Notes: generated by a model not told the origin, from the letters alone. A DNA stretch of 64,000 bases from Planococcus shixiaomingii (GCF_030413615.1 NZ_CP129236.1:2030001-2094000), one strand, 5' to 3'. Positions 33,439 through 42,600 are shown, counted from the first letter of the stretch. Numbers and translations: made by a program.

Positions 33439-35040
33439 TTATTCCAGCGGGGAAATATCTTCGACATAAGCATCGATCACTACCGGCTTGGAACTTTGTT
33501 TGGCCATTTCCAGTGCATTTCTTAAGTCTGCCCGATTCCTAGCTGTATAGCCAACACCGCCGCAAGCGGCAGCAAACGCTGCAAAATCAATATTGGCTAT
33601 CTCAACATTAGTCGCGGGATTTCCTTTGTTTTGCTGTTCGTGCTCGATCAGTTGTATTTTTTGGTTGTTAAAGACGACAATCGTCATCGGCAAATTGTAT
33701 TTGACGGCTGTAACAAAGTCTTGCATCCCCATGGAAAATCCGCCATCCCCTGTCAAGGCGATCACTTGTTTATCCGGATAGGCGATTTTTGCTGCGATAG
33801 CTCCGGGCAATCCGCAGCCCATCGTCGCAAGCCAAGCGGATAAGACAAATTGTTGCTTGGCGAGCTTCAAATAACGGGCCGTCCATATCGTCACGCTGCC
33901 GACATCAAGCGACACGACGGCGTCAGGATCTAAGATTTGCTGCACTTCCGCTAAAACGTGCTGAGGCTGCATAACTTCCGATTCTTTCTCCATATCTTCC
34001 TGCAGCTGGGTGTCCCATTTTTCTCGTTTGCCTTTATATTTCTCCAAAAAGTCAGCATCTTTTGGCTGCACCGCACCGATCAATGCAAAAAGTGCCGGTT
34101 TCAGTTCGCTGGCGATTCCGACCGTTGCCGGGTAGAATTTGCCAATCACCTTCGGATCAATATCGATATGAATTGCCGGAGCGTCTTTTGGCAGGAATTG
34201 GCGGTACGGATAAGCGGTACCCGCCAGGATAACTAAATCCGCTTCCTGCATCGCTTCTTCTGCCGGTTTGGTGCCCAACTGCCCTAAATGGCCAATATTG
34301 TGCGGATGGCCATCTGGAATGGTTCCTTTTGAAGGAAACGAAGCGATCAGCGGCGCTTTAATTTTTTCTACGAATGCCAACAAATCTTCTACGGCGCCTT
34401 TGGCTCCCTTGCCGGCCAAAACGACGGGTTTTTTGGCTGCATCAATCAACTTAACGGCTGCCGCTATATCCTCATCCGCTGGGCGTATTTTTGGAACCGC
34501 ATAAACAGATGAAGAGAGCGGTTCGTCCCGTTTGATTTTCACACTGAACAAATCATCCGAGACAATCAATACAGCTGGCCCGTTCTCTGCGTACGCTGTC
34601 CGTATGGCTTGGTTAAGCATGTCCGGAAGCTGATCAGCTGCTTGCACCCGGCGGTTGTATACTGCCGCATCTTCGAACATCGATTCCAGTTTCAGTTCTT
34701 GAAAATTGTCGGTGCCGACTTTTGTGCTTTCCACCTGTCCGACAATCGCTAAGACCGGCACCTTGTCCTTCTTGGCATCGTATAAACCATTTTGCAAGTG
34801 GACGGCACCTGGCCCCGCTATAGACATACAGACGCCGATGCGTCCGGTCAATTTGGCATAAGCTGCCGCTGCCAAAGCTCCTGTTTCTTCGTGTCGAATT
34901 TGAATAAAGCGGATCGCTTGTTCTTTCCGCAATTCTTCCATAAATTCATTGATTGAATCTCCCGGCATGCCGTACAAGTGGTCAACATTCCATTCTTTCA
35001 AAAGTTCGATTACATAACTGCCTGCTGTTCGGTCAAACAT
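33439..35040 (-). CDS. Pyruvate oxidase-like ThDP enzyme (YdaP type)
   Basis: This is a 533-residue thiamine-diphosphate flavoenzyme like Bacillus YdaP and E. coli PoxB. The PYR domain has the catalytic glutamate in IRHEETGALAAAAYAKL. The PP domain has the GDG motif in ALTGDGGFSMGMQDFV, with NNQKIQLIEHEQQN completing the cofactor site. Family members convert pyruvate to acetate or acetyl phosphate with electron transfer to quinone or oxygen. No C-terminal lipid-binding extension of the PoxB kind is obvious. YdaP is a general-stress protein in B. subtilis, which may apply here. It leads the two-gene operon with the MDR reductase. Confidence 0.9.
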   Translation of the reverse strand: MFDRTAGSYVIELLKEWNVDHLYGMPGDSINEFMEELRKEQAIRFIQIRHEETGALAAAAYAKLTGRIGVCMSIAGPGAVHLQNGLYDAKKDKVPVLAIVGQVESTKVGTDNFQELKLESMFEDAAVYNRRVQAADQLPDMLNQAIRTAYAENGPAVLIVSDDLFSVKIKRDEPLSSSVYAVPKIRPADEDIAAAVKLIDAAKKPVVLAGKGAKGAVEDLLAFVEKIKAPLIASFPSKGTIPDGHPHNIGHLGQLGTKPAEEAMQEADLVILAGTAYPYRQFLPKDAPAIHIDIDPKVIGKFYPATVGIASELKPALFALIGAVQPKDADFLEKYKGKREKWDTQLQEDMEKESEVMQPQHVLAEVQQILDPDAVVSLDVGSVTIWTARYLKLAKQQFVLSAWLATMGCGLPGAIAAKIAYPDKQVIALTGDGGFSMGMQDFVTAVKYNLPMTIVVFNNQKIQLIEHEQQNKGNPATNVEIANIDFAAFAAACGGVGYTARNRADLRNALEMAKQSSKPVVIDAYVEDISPLE

Positions 35041-35172
35041 TGTATCTCCTCGCTTCCACAGTTATTGGCTTAAGGATGCAAATTGGAACAAATTGCTTTA
35101 TCTCATGAATTTACCTCTTAGCCATCTTTTCTAAACAAAGGAAAATGCAAGTTGACCTCTTAAGGCATAAGT

Positions 35173-35736
35173 TCAACTTAAATTTTTGTTCAGGATTTGG
35201 ACAAGCAGCACATTCATTTCATTTGCACTTTGGCGGAAATCCTCTTTATGCCATTCGATGACCATTCCCAATATGGCATTTGCTTGATAGGCACTGACCA
35301 TGGACGGTGCACTAGTTATTTGGTTTTGAATCCCACTATCGTTCTTCATTAAACCGCATACTTGGTCGTATAACAAATGATAGTAAGAAAATGGCACCTG
35401 TTTCGAAAAGACAATGCGGTAAAATTTTTTATGTTTTTCAATATGATGAAAGATACGAATTGTACCTGGATTGAGGTGTTTAGGATCCAACGTTCGGACG
35501 TGCCGGTATGGTTCTTTATAGGAAGAAGCCAAGTCTTTCATGATTTCCTTAAAATACTCTTCGAACAACTCTTCTACTTGGCCATAATGCGAATAAAAAG
35601 TTCCGCGGTTTATTTTTGCCAGTTTGCATATTTCAGTGACCGAAATGGAAATCAGCGTCTTTTGATTCAGCAGTGTAAGCAACGCTTCTTGTAATGCTTC
35701 TTTTGTTTTGACAACTCTTAAATCCAATGGCTTCAT
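35173..35736 (-). CDS. TetR/AcrR-family transcriptional regulator
   Basis: This is a repressor of about 187 residues. The N-terminal helix-turn-helix is SVTEICKLAKINRGTFYSHY, preceded by the usual opening helix (VVKTKEALQEALLTLL), and a helical ligand-binding domain follows (TetR_C-like). I start at the ATG before KPLDLRVVK because AGAGGTGG lies just upstream; an ATG seven codons earlier overlaps that site. It is divergent from an SDR gene across 140 bp and probably represses it and itself. The effector is unknown. Confidence 0.88.
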   Translation of the reverse strand: MKPLDLRVVKTKEALQEALLTLLNQKTLISISVTEICKLAKINRGTFYSHYGQVEELFEEYFKEIMKDLASSYKEPYRHVRTLDPKHLNPGTIRIFHHIEKHKKFYRIVFSKQVPFSYYHLLYDQVCGLMKNDSGIQNQITSAPSMVSAYQANAILGMVIEWHKEDFRQSANEMNVLLVQILNKNLS

Positions 35737-35876
35737 TTTCCACCTCTTACTGAACATTTTTAAAGAATCTGTGGGTTATCCTACATTTTTTCGTTTTTTG
35801 CTTATTGTAAGCACAATCATACGAACATTATAATTTTATTATACAGTTGTCCATTAAATTTTAGGAGGCCATTCAC

Positions 35877-36635
35877 ATGAGACTGGAAGGCAAAGTAGCT
35901 ATTGTAACTGGTGCAGCATCTGGCATGGGGAAAGCGATTGCGGAAAGTTATGCTAAGGAAGGTGCGAAGGTTGTTGTTTCGGACATGAACTTGGAAGGCG
36001 CGACAGCAGTGGCAGACGCCATCGGAGCAACCGGAGCTGATGCTTTAGCGATTCAGACAAACGTTACCTCAACGGAAGATTTAGAGCGTTTATTTTATGA
36101 AACTGACAAGGCTTTTGGAAAACTGGATATCTTGGTCAACAATGCCGGTATTATGGATGGCATGGAGCCGATCGGCGATATTTCGGATGAACGCTGGGAT
36201 AAAATATTTGCAGTTAATACAACAGCAGTTATGCGTGCAATGCGTTTGGCAATTCCGATTTTCCTTGAACAAGGCCGCGGCGTCATCGTTAATAACATTT
36301 CTGCGGGCGGTTTGAACGGAGGCCGGGCAGGAGCGGCTTATACAGCTTCTAAGCATGCAGTCGTCGGGTTGACGAAGAACACCGCATTTATGTACGCAGA
36401 TAAAAATATCCGTTGCAATGGAATTGCGCCTGGGGCGGTCATTACGAATATCGGCAGTACGATGACCAACATCAATGAAGCGGGAGCTGCCCGCCAATCA
36501 CTCGGGATGGCACTTAATCCACGCGCTGGCCAACCGGAAGAAATTGCGAAAGTCGCCGTTTTCTTAGGGTCCGATGAAGCAAGCTTTGTAAACGGCGAAG
36601 TGGTCACGGTTGACGGCGGCTGGACGGCTTACTAA
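35877..36635 (+). CDS. SDR-family NAD(P)-dependent oxidoreductase
   Basis: This is a 252-residue classical short-chain dehydrogenase. The cofactor motif is TGAASGMG, the structural NNAG motif is present, the catalytic Ser lies in NNISAGG, and YTASK supplies Tyr and Lys. The C-terminus ends with the usual VTVDGGWTAY. The acidic residue after the second strand (VSDMN) favours NAD over NADP. TTAGGAGG precedes the ATG. It is divergent from a TetR-type gene, a common arrangement of inducible dehydrogenases. Substrate unknown. Confidence 0.92.
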   Translation: MRLEGKVAIVTGAASGMGKAIAESYAKEGAKVVVSDMNLEGATAVADAIGATGADALAIQTNVTSTEDLERLFYETDKAFGKLDILVNNAGIMDGMEPIGDISDERWDKIFAVNTTAVMRAMRLAIPIFLEQGRGVIVNNISAGGLNGGRAGAAYTASKHAVVGLTKNTAFMYADKNIRCNGIAPGAVITNIGSTMTNINEAGAARQSLGMALNPRAGQPEEIAKVAVFLGSDEASFVNGEVVTVDGGWTAY

Positions 36636-36658
36636 AATACAAGATTTCTAAATATATC

Positions 36659-36706
36659 AAAAAGAGTCAATTTGTATGGAGCGCCATACGAATCGACTCT
36701 TTTTTA
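36659..36706. terminator. Bidirectional terminator
   Basis: A long imperfect stem AAAAAGAGTC...GACTCTTTTT with inner GTATGG/CCATAC lies between the convergent SDR and Spo0M genes. Confidence 0.88.
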
Positions 36707-36710
36707 CCGC

Positions 36711-37478
36711 TTATCTCACTTTTGATAGCAGCAGGTCTTGAAGCTGGTTTGTAATTTCATCTACACTTGGCACATCACTGTATCGGTAATGAAGGAACAA
36801 TTTGGCTTCATCGCGGTCTATCGTATTTGCTATCAAGTCTTTAGTTTCTTTTTCGTGACGGTCAAGCTCGATATATGCCGTGGTTCCCGTGCTATCGGAA
36901 ATGAGGACCATTTCCATTTCGCTAAAATTCTTTTTAAAATTGCCTCCTGTATAAAACTCGAACTCCTGTACCACTCCGCTATAGGTGCGGCGGCTCTTAA
37001 GCGTGACCACTCTCTTGATCGGAAAATCCAATTGCTGGATAGCATCTAGAATTTTCTCAGCCGCTTCGGTGCCGACAACATGAATATAATTTTTATCTCG
37101 CGGATCACATTCAAAAGATACATCCAACGTCGTCTTAAACCAAACTTCTACACGTTTGACCGTCATAGGCGTTTCGGGAGATAAAATAAACGAAAAAGAA
37201 ATCGTTTTTTCTTCTTTAGGTGCAATTGTAAAGGGTTCACTTACTTTAACTTTTTGGATTTCTACATCTTCCATAGACTTTTTATTATTTTCCTCTATCA
37301 ATACAGAAGTCATGACCGAAAGATAGACACCTTTGATGTGCTGCTCTGATTCACCGCCTAACACATACACCTCACCTGAAACCGTACTTCCTTGCTTCAC
37401 TTTTGCTTCTGTTATATAGGTATCCACTTTAGCATTTTCCGTTCCGGCACTAGAACTTACATTATCGAAAAAAGACAT
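36711..37478 (-). CDS. Spo0M-family protein (arrestin-like), paralogue 1
   Basis: This is a 255-residue cytosolic protein of the Spo0M family, which affects sporulation control and cell-envelope processes in Bacillus. The N-terminal arrestin-like beta sandwich includes KVKQGSTVSGEVYVLGG, and SFSFILSPETPMT is the family core. The C-terminal helix (QLQDLLLSKVR) resembles that of its neighbour. It starts after GGAGGGG. A second copy lies 0.8 kb upstream with a DUF3916 gene between. The two are of equal length but clearly diverged, so the duplication is old. Confidence 0.9.
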   Translation of the reverse strand: MSFFDNVSSSAGTENAKVDTYITEAKVKQGSTVSGEVYVLGGESEQHIKGVYLSVMTSVLIEENNKKSMEDVEIQKVKVSEPFTIAPKEEKTISFSFILSPETPMTVKRVEVWFKTTLDVSFECDPRDKNYIHVVGTEAAEKILDAIQQLDFPIKRVVTLKSRRTYSGVVQEFEFYTGGNFKKNFSEMEMVLISDSTGTTAYIELDRHEKETKDLIANTIDRDEAKLFLHYRYSDVPSVDEITNQLQDLLLSKVR

Positions 37479-37627
37479 AATGTCCCCTCCATAATTATCT
37501 GTATTTTCAATCTATTATACCATTACAAATACCCGCTTTTATAAAGAATATGTAAAGTTTAGTGCGGCAAAAGCTTTCTCTGAAAGCGAAATTTATAAAA
37601 GTCCCGCTTTCAGAGCATGAACGAAAG

Positions 37628-38134
37628 TTAAGTCAGTTCCCCGATAAACCAAAGCGTGCGATCTTTTTTTTCGTCCTCATAGTTTATGATCTCCCTATAT
37701 CCTGTTTCTGTCATGATTTCGGGAATCTCCAGTTCCCATCTCTCGGTAAAACCACTATCCCCTGCTAGCGGCATCCAAAGTTGATGCTCACTGGAGCGAT
37801 TAAAAAAGTGATTCAAGTAGTGGCTGCCAAAAAAGACAATGATTTGAGCCGAAAAAAGTTCATCAGAAGCGACCATTACGACCACTCGTACGGATTCTGC
37901 CGACATAGGCTTTTGCTTTATTAAATATTCCGCTCTCGCTAACAGCGTTTTAACACAAATTCGCTTAACTCCAACAGGTGTTTTTGGAGAATCAATAAAG
38001 CTTTTTCCTGCCGGCATACTCATACACCAGAATCCACCATATAAATCTTCGGGAAAGACGCTTGTCTCTTCCTCGATTCTTTCAATAAGTTTTGCGGTTT
38101 TTCGTTTTAATCCACGCACTTTTTTGTTTCGCAT
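37628..38134 (-). CDS. DUF3916-family protein
   Basis: This is a 168-residue soluble protein. The basic start (KKVRGLKRKTAKLIERIEEE), SFIDSPKTPVGVKRICVKTL, FSAQIIVFFGSHYLNHFF and the end RTLWFIGELT fit DUF3916 as I remember it. The function is unknown. It sits between two spo0M paralogues in the same orientation, with gaps of about 150 and 110 bp, so it may or may not be in one transcript. GGAG lies seven bases before the ATG. Confidence 0.8.
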   Translation of the reverse strand: MRNKKVRGLKRKTAKLIERIEEETSVFPEDLYGGFWCMSMPAGKSFIDSPKTPVGVKRICVKTLLARAEYLIKQKPMSAESVRVVVMVASDELFSAQIIVFFGSHYLNHFFNRSSEHQLWMPLAGDSGFTERWELEIPEIMTETGYREIINYEDEKKDRTLWFIGELT

Positions 38135-38197
38135 AAGTTACTCCAATCCTTCAAGTTGTTTTATCTGTTCCCGGTTAAGGTTCTAACATTAATAATA

Positions 38198-38236
38198 AAA
38201 GCCACAGGAGGCTAGATGCTCCTATGGCTGTTTTGC
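38198..38236 (-). terminator. Probable terminator of the second spo0M-like gene
   Basis: AGCCACAGGAG/CTCCTATGGCT is an 11-pair stem with one mismatch. A short T-rich tail follows on the minus strand, so the call is moderate. Confidence 0.55.
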
Positions 38237-38246
38237 CGTGTAATAT

Positions 38247-39014
38247 TTATCGGGCATTGTTAAGAAGAAGTTCGCGGAGTTGTCTAGCCACTTCCGAAAC
38301 ACTCGACGCTTCTCTTTTCTCGAAATGGATAGATAGCCGGGATTCGTCCATATCTAATGCTTGCGCCAATAAACCGCCCAATCCTTTTGCTTTATGGTCC
38401 ATTTCGATATAAACAGTAGTGCCTTTTGCATCGGATAAAAAAATCAATTCAAGTTCACTGAAGTGCTTTTTAAAATCAGTTCCTGGGTAGAATTCAAATT
38501 CCTGCACCAGACCGCTTTTCGTTTGCCGGCTTTTTATATTGGTTGCGGATTTTAACGTAAAGCCCAATTGCTCGATAGCGGCTAAAATTGTTTCGGCAGC
38601 TTGGATTCCAGCGACTTCGAGGTAATCTTTGTCTTTTGGATCGATGGCAAACGGAACATCCAGCACCGTATCAATCCACACTTTGCTTTTGCTGACGGTT
38701 ATCGGCGCTTCGTAGGATAAGGCAAATGAAAACGGCACTATTTTTTCTTCTTTTGGGCCGATGGTTAACGCATCACTCACCTTAACCCGTTGAATTTGCA
38801 AATCCTGCTGGTATTTGCGGTCATCTTGCTCCACCACCACCGACGTTTCGACAGAGAGTGTAATCGCATTGATTTGCTGCTCAACAGCACCGCCCTTTAT
38901 TACAACGTCTCCAGTCACCAAACCACCTTGTCTTACATTTACTTCTTTCACTTGCGTATCCACTTTCGCATTGCCGATTCCAACACCCGCTTTAACTTTA
39001 TCAAAAAATGACAT
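38247..39014 (-). CDS. Spo0M-family protein (arrestin-like), paralogue 2
   Basis: This is a 255-residue paralogue of the protein at 36.7 kb, sharing the opening MSFF, FxIGPKEEK-type segment, LVQEFEFYPGTDFKKHFSELE and the C-terminal LRELLLN helix. It has the same arrestin-like fold and probable cytosolic role in sporulation or envelope control. AAGGGGGAAG precedes the ATG. It is the upstream member of the spo0M-DUF3916-spo0M cluster. The identity between the two copies is concentrated in the central and C-terminal parts. Confidence 0.9.
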   Translation of the reverse strand: MSFFDKVKAGVGIGNAKVDTQVKEVNVRQGGLVTGDVVIKGGAVEQQINAITLSVETSVVVEQDDRKYQQDLQIQRVKVSDALTIGPKEEKIVPFSFALSYEAPITVSKSKVWIDTVLDVPFAIDPKDKDYLEVAGIQAAETILAAIEQLGFTLKSATNIKSRQTKSGLVQEFEFYPGTDFKKHFSELELIFLSDAKGTTVYIEMDHKAKGLGGLLAQALDMDESRLSIHFEKREASSVSEVARQLRELLLNNAR

Positions 39015-39201
39015 GACTCTTCCCCCTTGATTTATTTATTTTTTCCGATAGCCCCATTGCAATAGCCCACAAAGCACACGTACCGGTTTTCAGTTAATGT
39101 TTACGATTTTATAAGTGAATAGTTTCATTCCTTCTCCCTTTCTTTAATAATTTCGAAAATGAACATGAAAAAACAGAGTCCACCTATTTTTTTAACAAAC
39201 A

Positions 39202-39236
39202 CAAAACCCCCCGATAAAAATATCGGAGGGTTTTCT
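39202..39236 (-). terminator. Terminator of the NCS1 permease gene
   Basis: Stem AAAACCC-CCGATA/TATCGG-GGGTTTT with one wobble pair and an AAAA loop lies directly after the stop. Confidence 0.85.
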
Positions 39237-39243
39237 ACTAATA

Positions 39244-40662
39244 TTATGCAATATAGTCTTCGCGAGGAATATCGGTTGCTTCTTTTCGGACATAGTAACG
39301 CCCTTTGGTTGCTATGGCAAGAGCTACTGTCAAAATTGCCGCTAACATGGCCGCAAAAAATGCTGCGGTGCTTTGGAGGAATGTCCCCATATAACCTAGC
39401 GTTGCAACAGTTCCAAGGATACTTGGAATAAGGAGAGAAACGACGCCTACAGGATTCCATTTAAAGAGATTGGCTCTTCTGGATTCAAAATAGCCCGGTC
39501 CAATTTTAAGTAATTTTTTCACTACTAGCGCATCGGTGACCAATATCGCTGCCCAAGACATAAGTGCAACGCCTTGGAACGTCATCGCCAAGCCGAGATG
39601 TTCCACAATACCGCCAAGCATTAAAGCCATAGAAACAACACCCGCTACAACAATCCAAAAGCGTCGGCCTGGCGTGAAGTTGAACATATTTTCAAAAAAG
39701 CTTGAAAGCGAAAGCGAACTGCTGTAAATATTGGTGATATTGATGCGGAGTTGAGTCAGCATTGTAAACAAAACGCCGCCAAGCCCGAGCAATATAACGA
39801 TGTAAACGCCGGGATTGGATTCCCCTAAGCTCACACCAAACCATATACCAAGACCGCCCATAACGCCGAAACAAAAAATCTGAGGGATAAAGCCGATTGC
39901 TACAGAACCGACTTTTAAGTCTTTCGGCTTCAAGAAGCGTGCGTAATCTGAAGCAATCAATGCCGTCAGACCCATAATTCCGTGCTGCATGCCGATGCAC
40001 AACAGCAACGCTGTGCCGCCTATTTGCACGCCCTCAGGCATGTACGTCCAGAAATGGCCATCGTACAGCGAAGGGCGATTGAATACCATGTAAATGGCAG
40101 CAATCAAAAAGATGCCGAACAGCGGCAATGACCATTTTTGTATCTTGTCCAATTGTTTTATGCCAAACCAGTTTAGTGGAATGACGATCGTCCCGAAGAC
40201 GAGGATTAAAATCCATGTAGGGATTTGGGGGAAGAAAGCATGAACAGCAGAAACTAAGATCATACCTTCGAAAGCGCAGTACATAATGAAGTTTGAAGCG
40301 TAAATCAATGAAGTGAGTGAGGCTCCGATATAACCGAATCCTCCGCGGGACAAGAGGTTGACATTCATGCCTGATTTTGCCGATAAATATACTATTATGG
40401 TGCCAAGAATACCCGCTACGATAATCGCGTAGATTGCAGATATGATGGCGTTTACCGCTCCGAATTGCAGAGCCATTACACTTCCCATCTGAAAATAAAA
40501 AATGGCGGTGGCAATACCGAATGTGATATTGGTGATGCTCAACCATCCCATTTTCCGTTCTTCCCGCGGAACACGGTCAAATGAATAATCGCCTGTGGTT
40601 TCCTCTCTTGGCCTAACTTCTTTCTCGAAAACTTTTTGATCTGCAGTAATATCAGATCTCAT
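39244..40662 (-). CDS. NCS1-family nucleobase/cytosine permease
   Basis: This is a 472-residue, twelve-helix symporter of the nucleobase:cation NCS1 family (CodB/cytosine-purine type). A hydrophilic N-terminus of about 40 residues (GDYSFDRVPREERKMGW) is followed by FGIATAIFYFQMGSVMALQFG in helix 1, SRGGFGYIG before helix 3 and a conserved QHGIMGL stretch in the middle. Likely substrates are cytosine, purines or allantoin; hydantoin relatives are also similar. It has an unusually long leader. AGGAAGTAG precedes the ATG. No catabolic gene lies next to it. Confidence 0.88.
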   Translation of the reverse strand: MRSDITADQKVFEKEVRPREETTGDYSFDRVPREERKMGWLSITNITFGIATAIFYFQMGSVMALQFGAVNAIISAIYAIIVAGILGTIIVYLSAKSGMNVNLLSRGGFGYIGASLTSLIYASNFIMYCAFEGMILVSAVHAFFPQIPTWILILVFGTIVIPLNWFGIKQLDKIQKWSLPLFGIFLIAAIYMVFNRPSLYDGHFWTYMPEGVQIGGTALLLCIGMQHGIMGLTALIASDYARFLKPKDLKVGSVAIGFIPQIFCFGVMGGLGIWFGVSLGESNPGVYIVILLGLGGVLFTMLTQLRINITNIYSSSLSLSSFFENMFNFTPGRRFWIVVAGVVSMALMLGGIVEHLGLAMTFQGVALMSWAAILVTDALVVKKLLKIGPGYFESRRANLFKWNPVGVVSLLIPSILGTVATLGYMGTFLQSTAAFFAAMLAAILTVALAIATKGRYYVRKEATDIPREDYIA

Positions 40663-40802
40663 ACTATCTACTTCCTTTCTAAATTTTGATTGTTTTCATA
40701 AGCGCCGTCTAGTTCAATAGACACTTTAGAAAACAAAAAATACAAGTAAAATTATTCTGCAAAAGCCGCAGCTTTTAACAGAAAAAAAACACTTGTGTCA
40801 CG

Positions 40803-40808
40803 ATTATA
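40803..40808 (-). promoter_or_regulatory. Extended -10 promoter element for the NCS1 permease gene
   Basis: On the minus strand TGATATAAT is a perfect extended -10 element, about 140 bp before the start codon. The leader contains a hairpin AAAAGCTGCGGCTTTT and GTCTATTGAACTAGAC. I do not recognise a known purine aptamer. The rest of the roughly 430-bp gap holds nothing else but the terminator at 41006-41052. Confidence 0.45.
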
Positions 40809-41005
40809 TCACATACTTACCTAGCTAAACACTATTTTATTCAAAATTGAGGGTTATTAAGTAAACTAAACGATTGTTTTGCTATCCAAAATAGACTGCA
40901 AAACCTATACATCTTCTGGGTTTCTCGCTTGCTTTTTATGACAAACTAATTTTTGAAAACAAAAAGGTTTTTGTCGAGACATATAGCCTTACGAGAAAGA
41001 AAAAC

Positions 41006-41052
41006 GAAAAATCCCCTGCTTTTGCTTTGAGCAAAAAAACAGGGGATTTTTA
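41006..41052 (-). terminator. Terminator of the small-gene cluster
   Basis: An outer stem AAAATCCCCTG/CAGGGGATTTT with an inner TTTTGC/GCAAAA pairing lies 50 bp past the stop of the last of three small genes. Confidence 0.85.
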
Positions 41053-41098
41053 CAAAGGGATTATATTTGCTTAAGTATATTGAAGCGGTACTATTTGT

Positions 41099-41596
41099 TT
41101 AACCAGACTCCGGAAGGCTAATCAAAAAATTCAAGTCGAATCCATCTGCTACCAATAACCGCATATCCGAAACGGTCAATGCCATTAATATAGCGGAACC
41201 AAAATCTTGGGAAGTACAAAGGGATTCTCCGGCTTCATCCAATACCTCAAAATGAAAAAAAGGGGAAAGGCGTCCCTCACTTTTGTGGATGTTATGTAAA
41301 ACAAAGTTTTTAACATGGTCAGTCAGGTCCACCCGCAATATACATAAGCCGTCCAAATCAATGGTTTGGTTTGTTTGGTTTGCCAGCTGCTTTATGTCGG
41401 CAATGCCAAAGCTGGAATATCCATCTTTCATCGCCAAGTCGCCTGGCCAGTATTTCAACTGCAGCGCTCTTCCTTTTTCAAAAAATAAAAAGGCGAGCTG
41501 GCACCACAATACTTTAATTTTTCGCTCTCTTAATTCTTTAATTTCCTCCAGATCGAATGGAATGCCAGTGTCTAACCGATAGGTATACGCTAACAT
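41099..41596 (-). CDS. Hypothetical protein, 165 residues (immunity-like cluster)
   Basis: This is a soluble protein without signal or membrane helices. I do not recognise the family. It is rich in aromatic and acidic residues (KYWPGDLAMKDGYSSFGIAD, FFHFEVLDEAGE), a feature shared by many small immunity and accessory proteins. GGGAGG precedes the ATG. It is 11 bp downstream of the next gene of the cluster, so co-transcription is nearly certain. Confidence 0.75.
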   Translation of the reverse strand: MLAYTYRLDTGIPFDLEEIKELRERKIKVLWCQLAFLFFEKGRALQLKYWPGDLAMKDGYSSFGIADIKQLANQTNQTIDLDGLCILRVDLTDHVKNFVLHNIHKSEGRLSPFFHFEVLDEAGESLCTSQDFGSAILMALTVSDMRLLVADGFDLNFLISLPESG

Positions 41597-41607
41597 AGAC
41601 CTCCCGC

Positions 41608-41979
41608 CTATCTATATTGTTCCTCGAAAACCATATTGAACCGTGGCTTGAATTTAAATTCTAAAATGTTTTGATAAATATCGGATTCTCCATGGGATAG
41701 CCTGATTTTTGATTGCTGTTGGTCACTTACCACTTCTAGCTTTTGCACGGAACGCAGTTCGATATATGACAACGTTTCATTAGTCTCTTTGTCTTTAACA
41801 GTTAAGATGAATTTGTCATAAAAAGGCGCAATTTCCAACTCGAAAAACTCATTTTCATTTTCAAAGGTAAAAGTCGACTTATCATAAAAAAAGAGATCCG
41901 TTTCATCTTCCCTTTCTGGTTTAGATCCGAAAAATGATATTAGTTCTTGTTCTTTTGGTATTTCCATTGGCACGATCAC
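41608..41979 (-). CDS. Hypothetical protein, about 120 residues (immunity-like cluster)
   Basis: This is a small acidic soluble protein rich in beta strands (DLFFYDKSTFTFENENEFFE, FELEIAPFYDKFILTVKD). I do not recognise the family. The start is uncertain: GTG at the given end, another GTG two codons later close to GGAG, or the ATG giving MEIPKEQELISFFGS. It lies in the middle of a three-gene set with short gaps on both sides. Confidence 0.72.
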   Translation of the reverse strand: MIVPMEIPKEQELISFFGSKPEREDETDLFFYDKSTFTFENENEFFELEIAPFYDKFILTVKDKETNETLSYIELRSVQKLEVVSDQQQSKIRLSHGESDIYQNILEFKFKPRFNMVFEEQYR

Positions 41980-42013
41980 TCCATCTTCTATTCGTCATTT
42001 CTTTTTTTGTTTT

Positions 42014-42451
42014 TCAAAAATCGCTGACATAAGGATTGGCATACAGATCCCAGTGAAATTCCGCTTCGATTTGGGAAGCGAAATCGATTTGTTTTTTCTC
42101 CAAATACATTGCCGGTGTTTCGCCTTTTTCTATAATCAGCACAATCATGATGAGGCATTTGATTCCGTATTTTTCTCTCAATTTATTGATGTCTTGCACC
42201 TTGCTATATAACGGATCCATGGTCTTATCCAATTGCATTTTTACATCCAAAGACTTTTCATAAGCTGTTCCAATTTCCCATATCGTTTCCTTATGAAATC
42301 CGGGCTCATTACTTTTTTGATCTGTAATAACGTCGCCAATTTGGTAAGTTTCGGTTGGTGTTAGCTCCAAAATTTCCGACACTTCGTTAGTTGGAAATTC
42401 CTCACCATGCAAACGGAAAGAAACTTTCACTTCTGATTCGGCTAAAAACAT
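42014..42451 (-). CDS. DUF4279-domain protein
   Basis: This is a 145-residue soluble protein fitting DUF4279: an opening KVSFRLHGEEFPTNEVSEIL, LTPTETYQIGDVIT, a tryptophan in KETIWEIGTAYEKSLDV and a C-terminal IEKGETPAMYLEKKQIDFAS. DUF4279 proteins are often found among immunity genes of polymorphic-toxin loci, but the biochemical role is unknown. AGGAG precedes the ATG. It is the first gene of the three-gene set. Confidence 0.8.
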   Translation of the reverse strand: MFLAESEVKVSFRLHGEEFPTNEVSEILELTPTETYQIGDVITDQKSNEPGFHKETIWEIGTAYEKSLDVKMQLDKTMDPLYSKVQDINKLREKYGIKCLIMIVLIIEKGETPAMYLEKKQIDFASQIEAEFHWDLYANPYVSDF

Positions 42452-42600
42452 TTCCTACTCCTCCAATCTTTATTCAAGCGGAAAGATCTTTTCGGAATTT
42501 TGTGTTTTTAGTTTACCATTTAAGCAATGGCTAACGATAGCGATTGAGTGAAATTAGTTTGCAAATAAGATAAAGAAAAGTTAGCCTAGTCCTCTCTTCT

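Noticed and set aside
39244..40662. Antisense open frames within the NCS1 permease gene
   Set aside because: They are shadows of the permease reading frame, with abnormal composition and no start signals.
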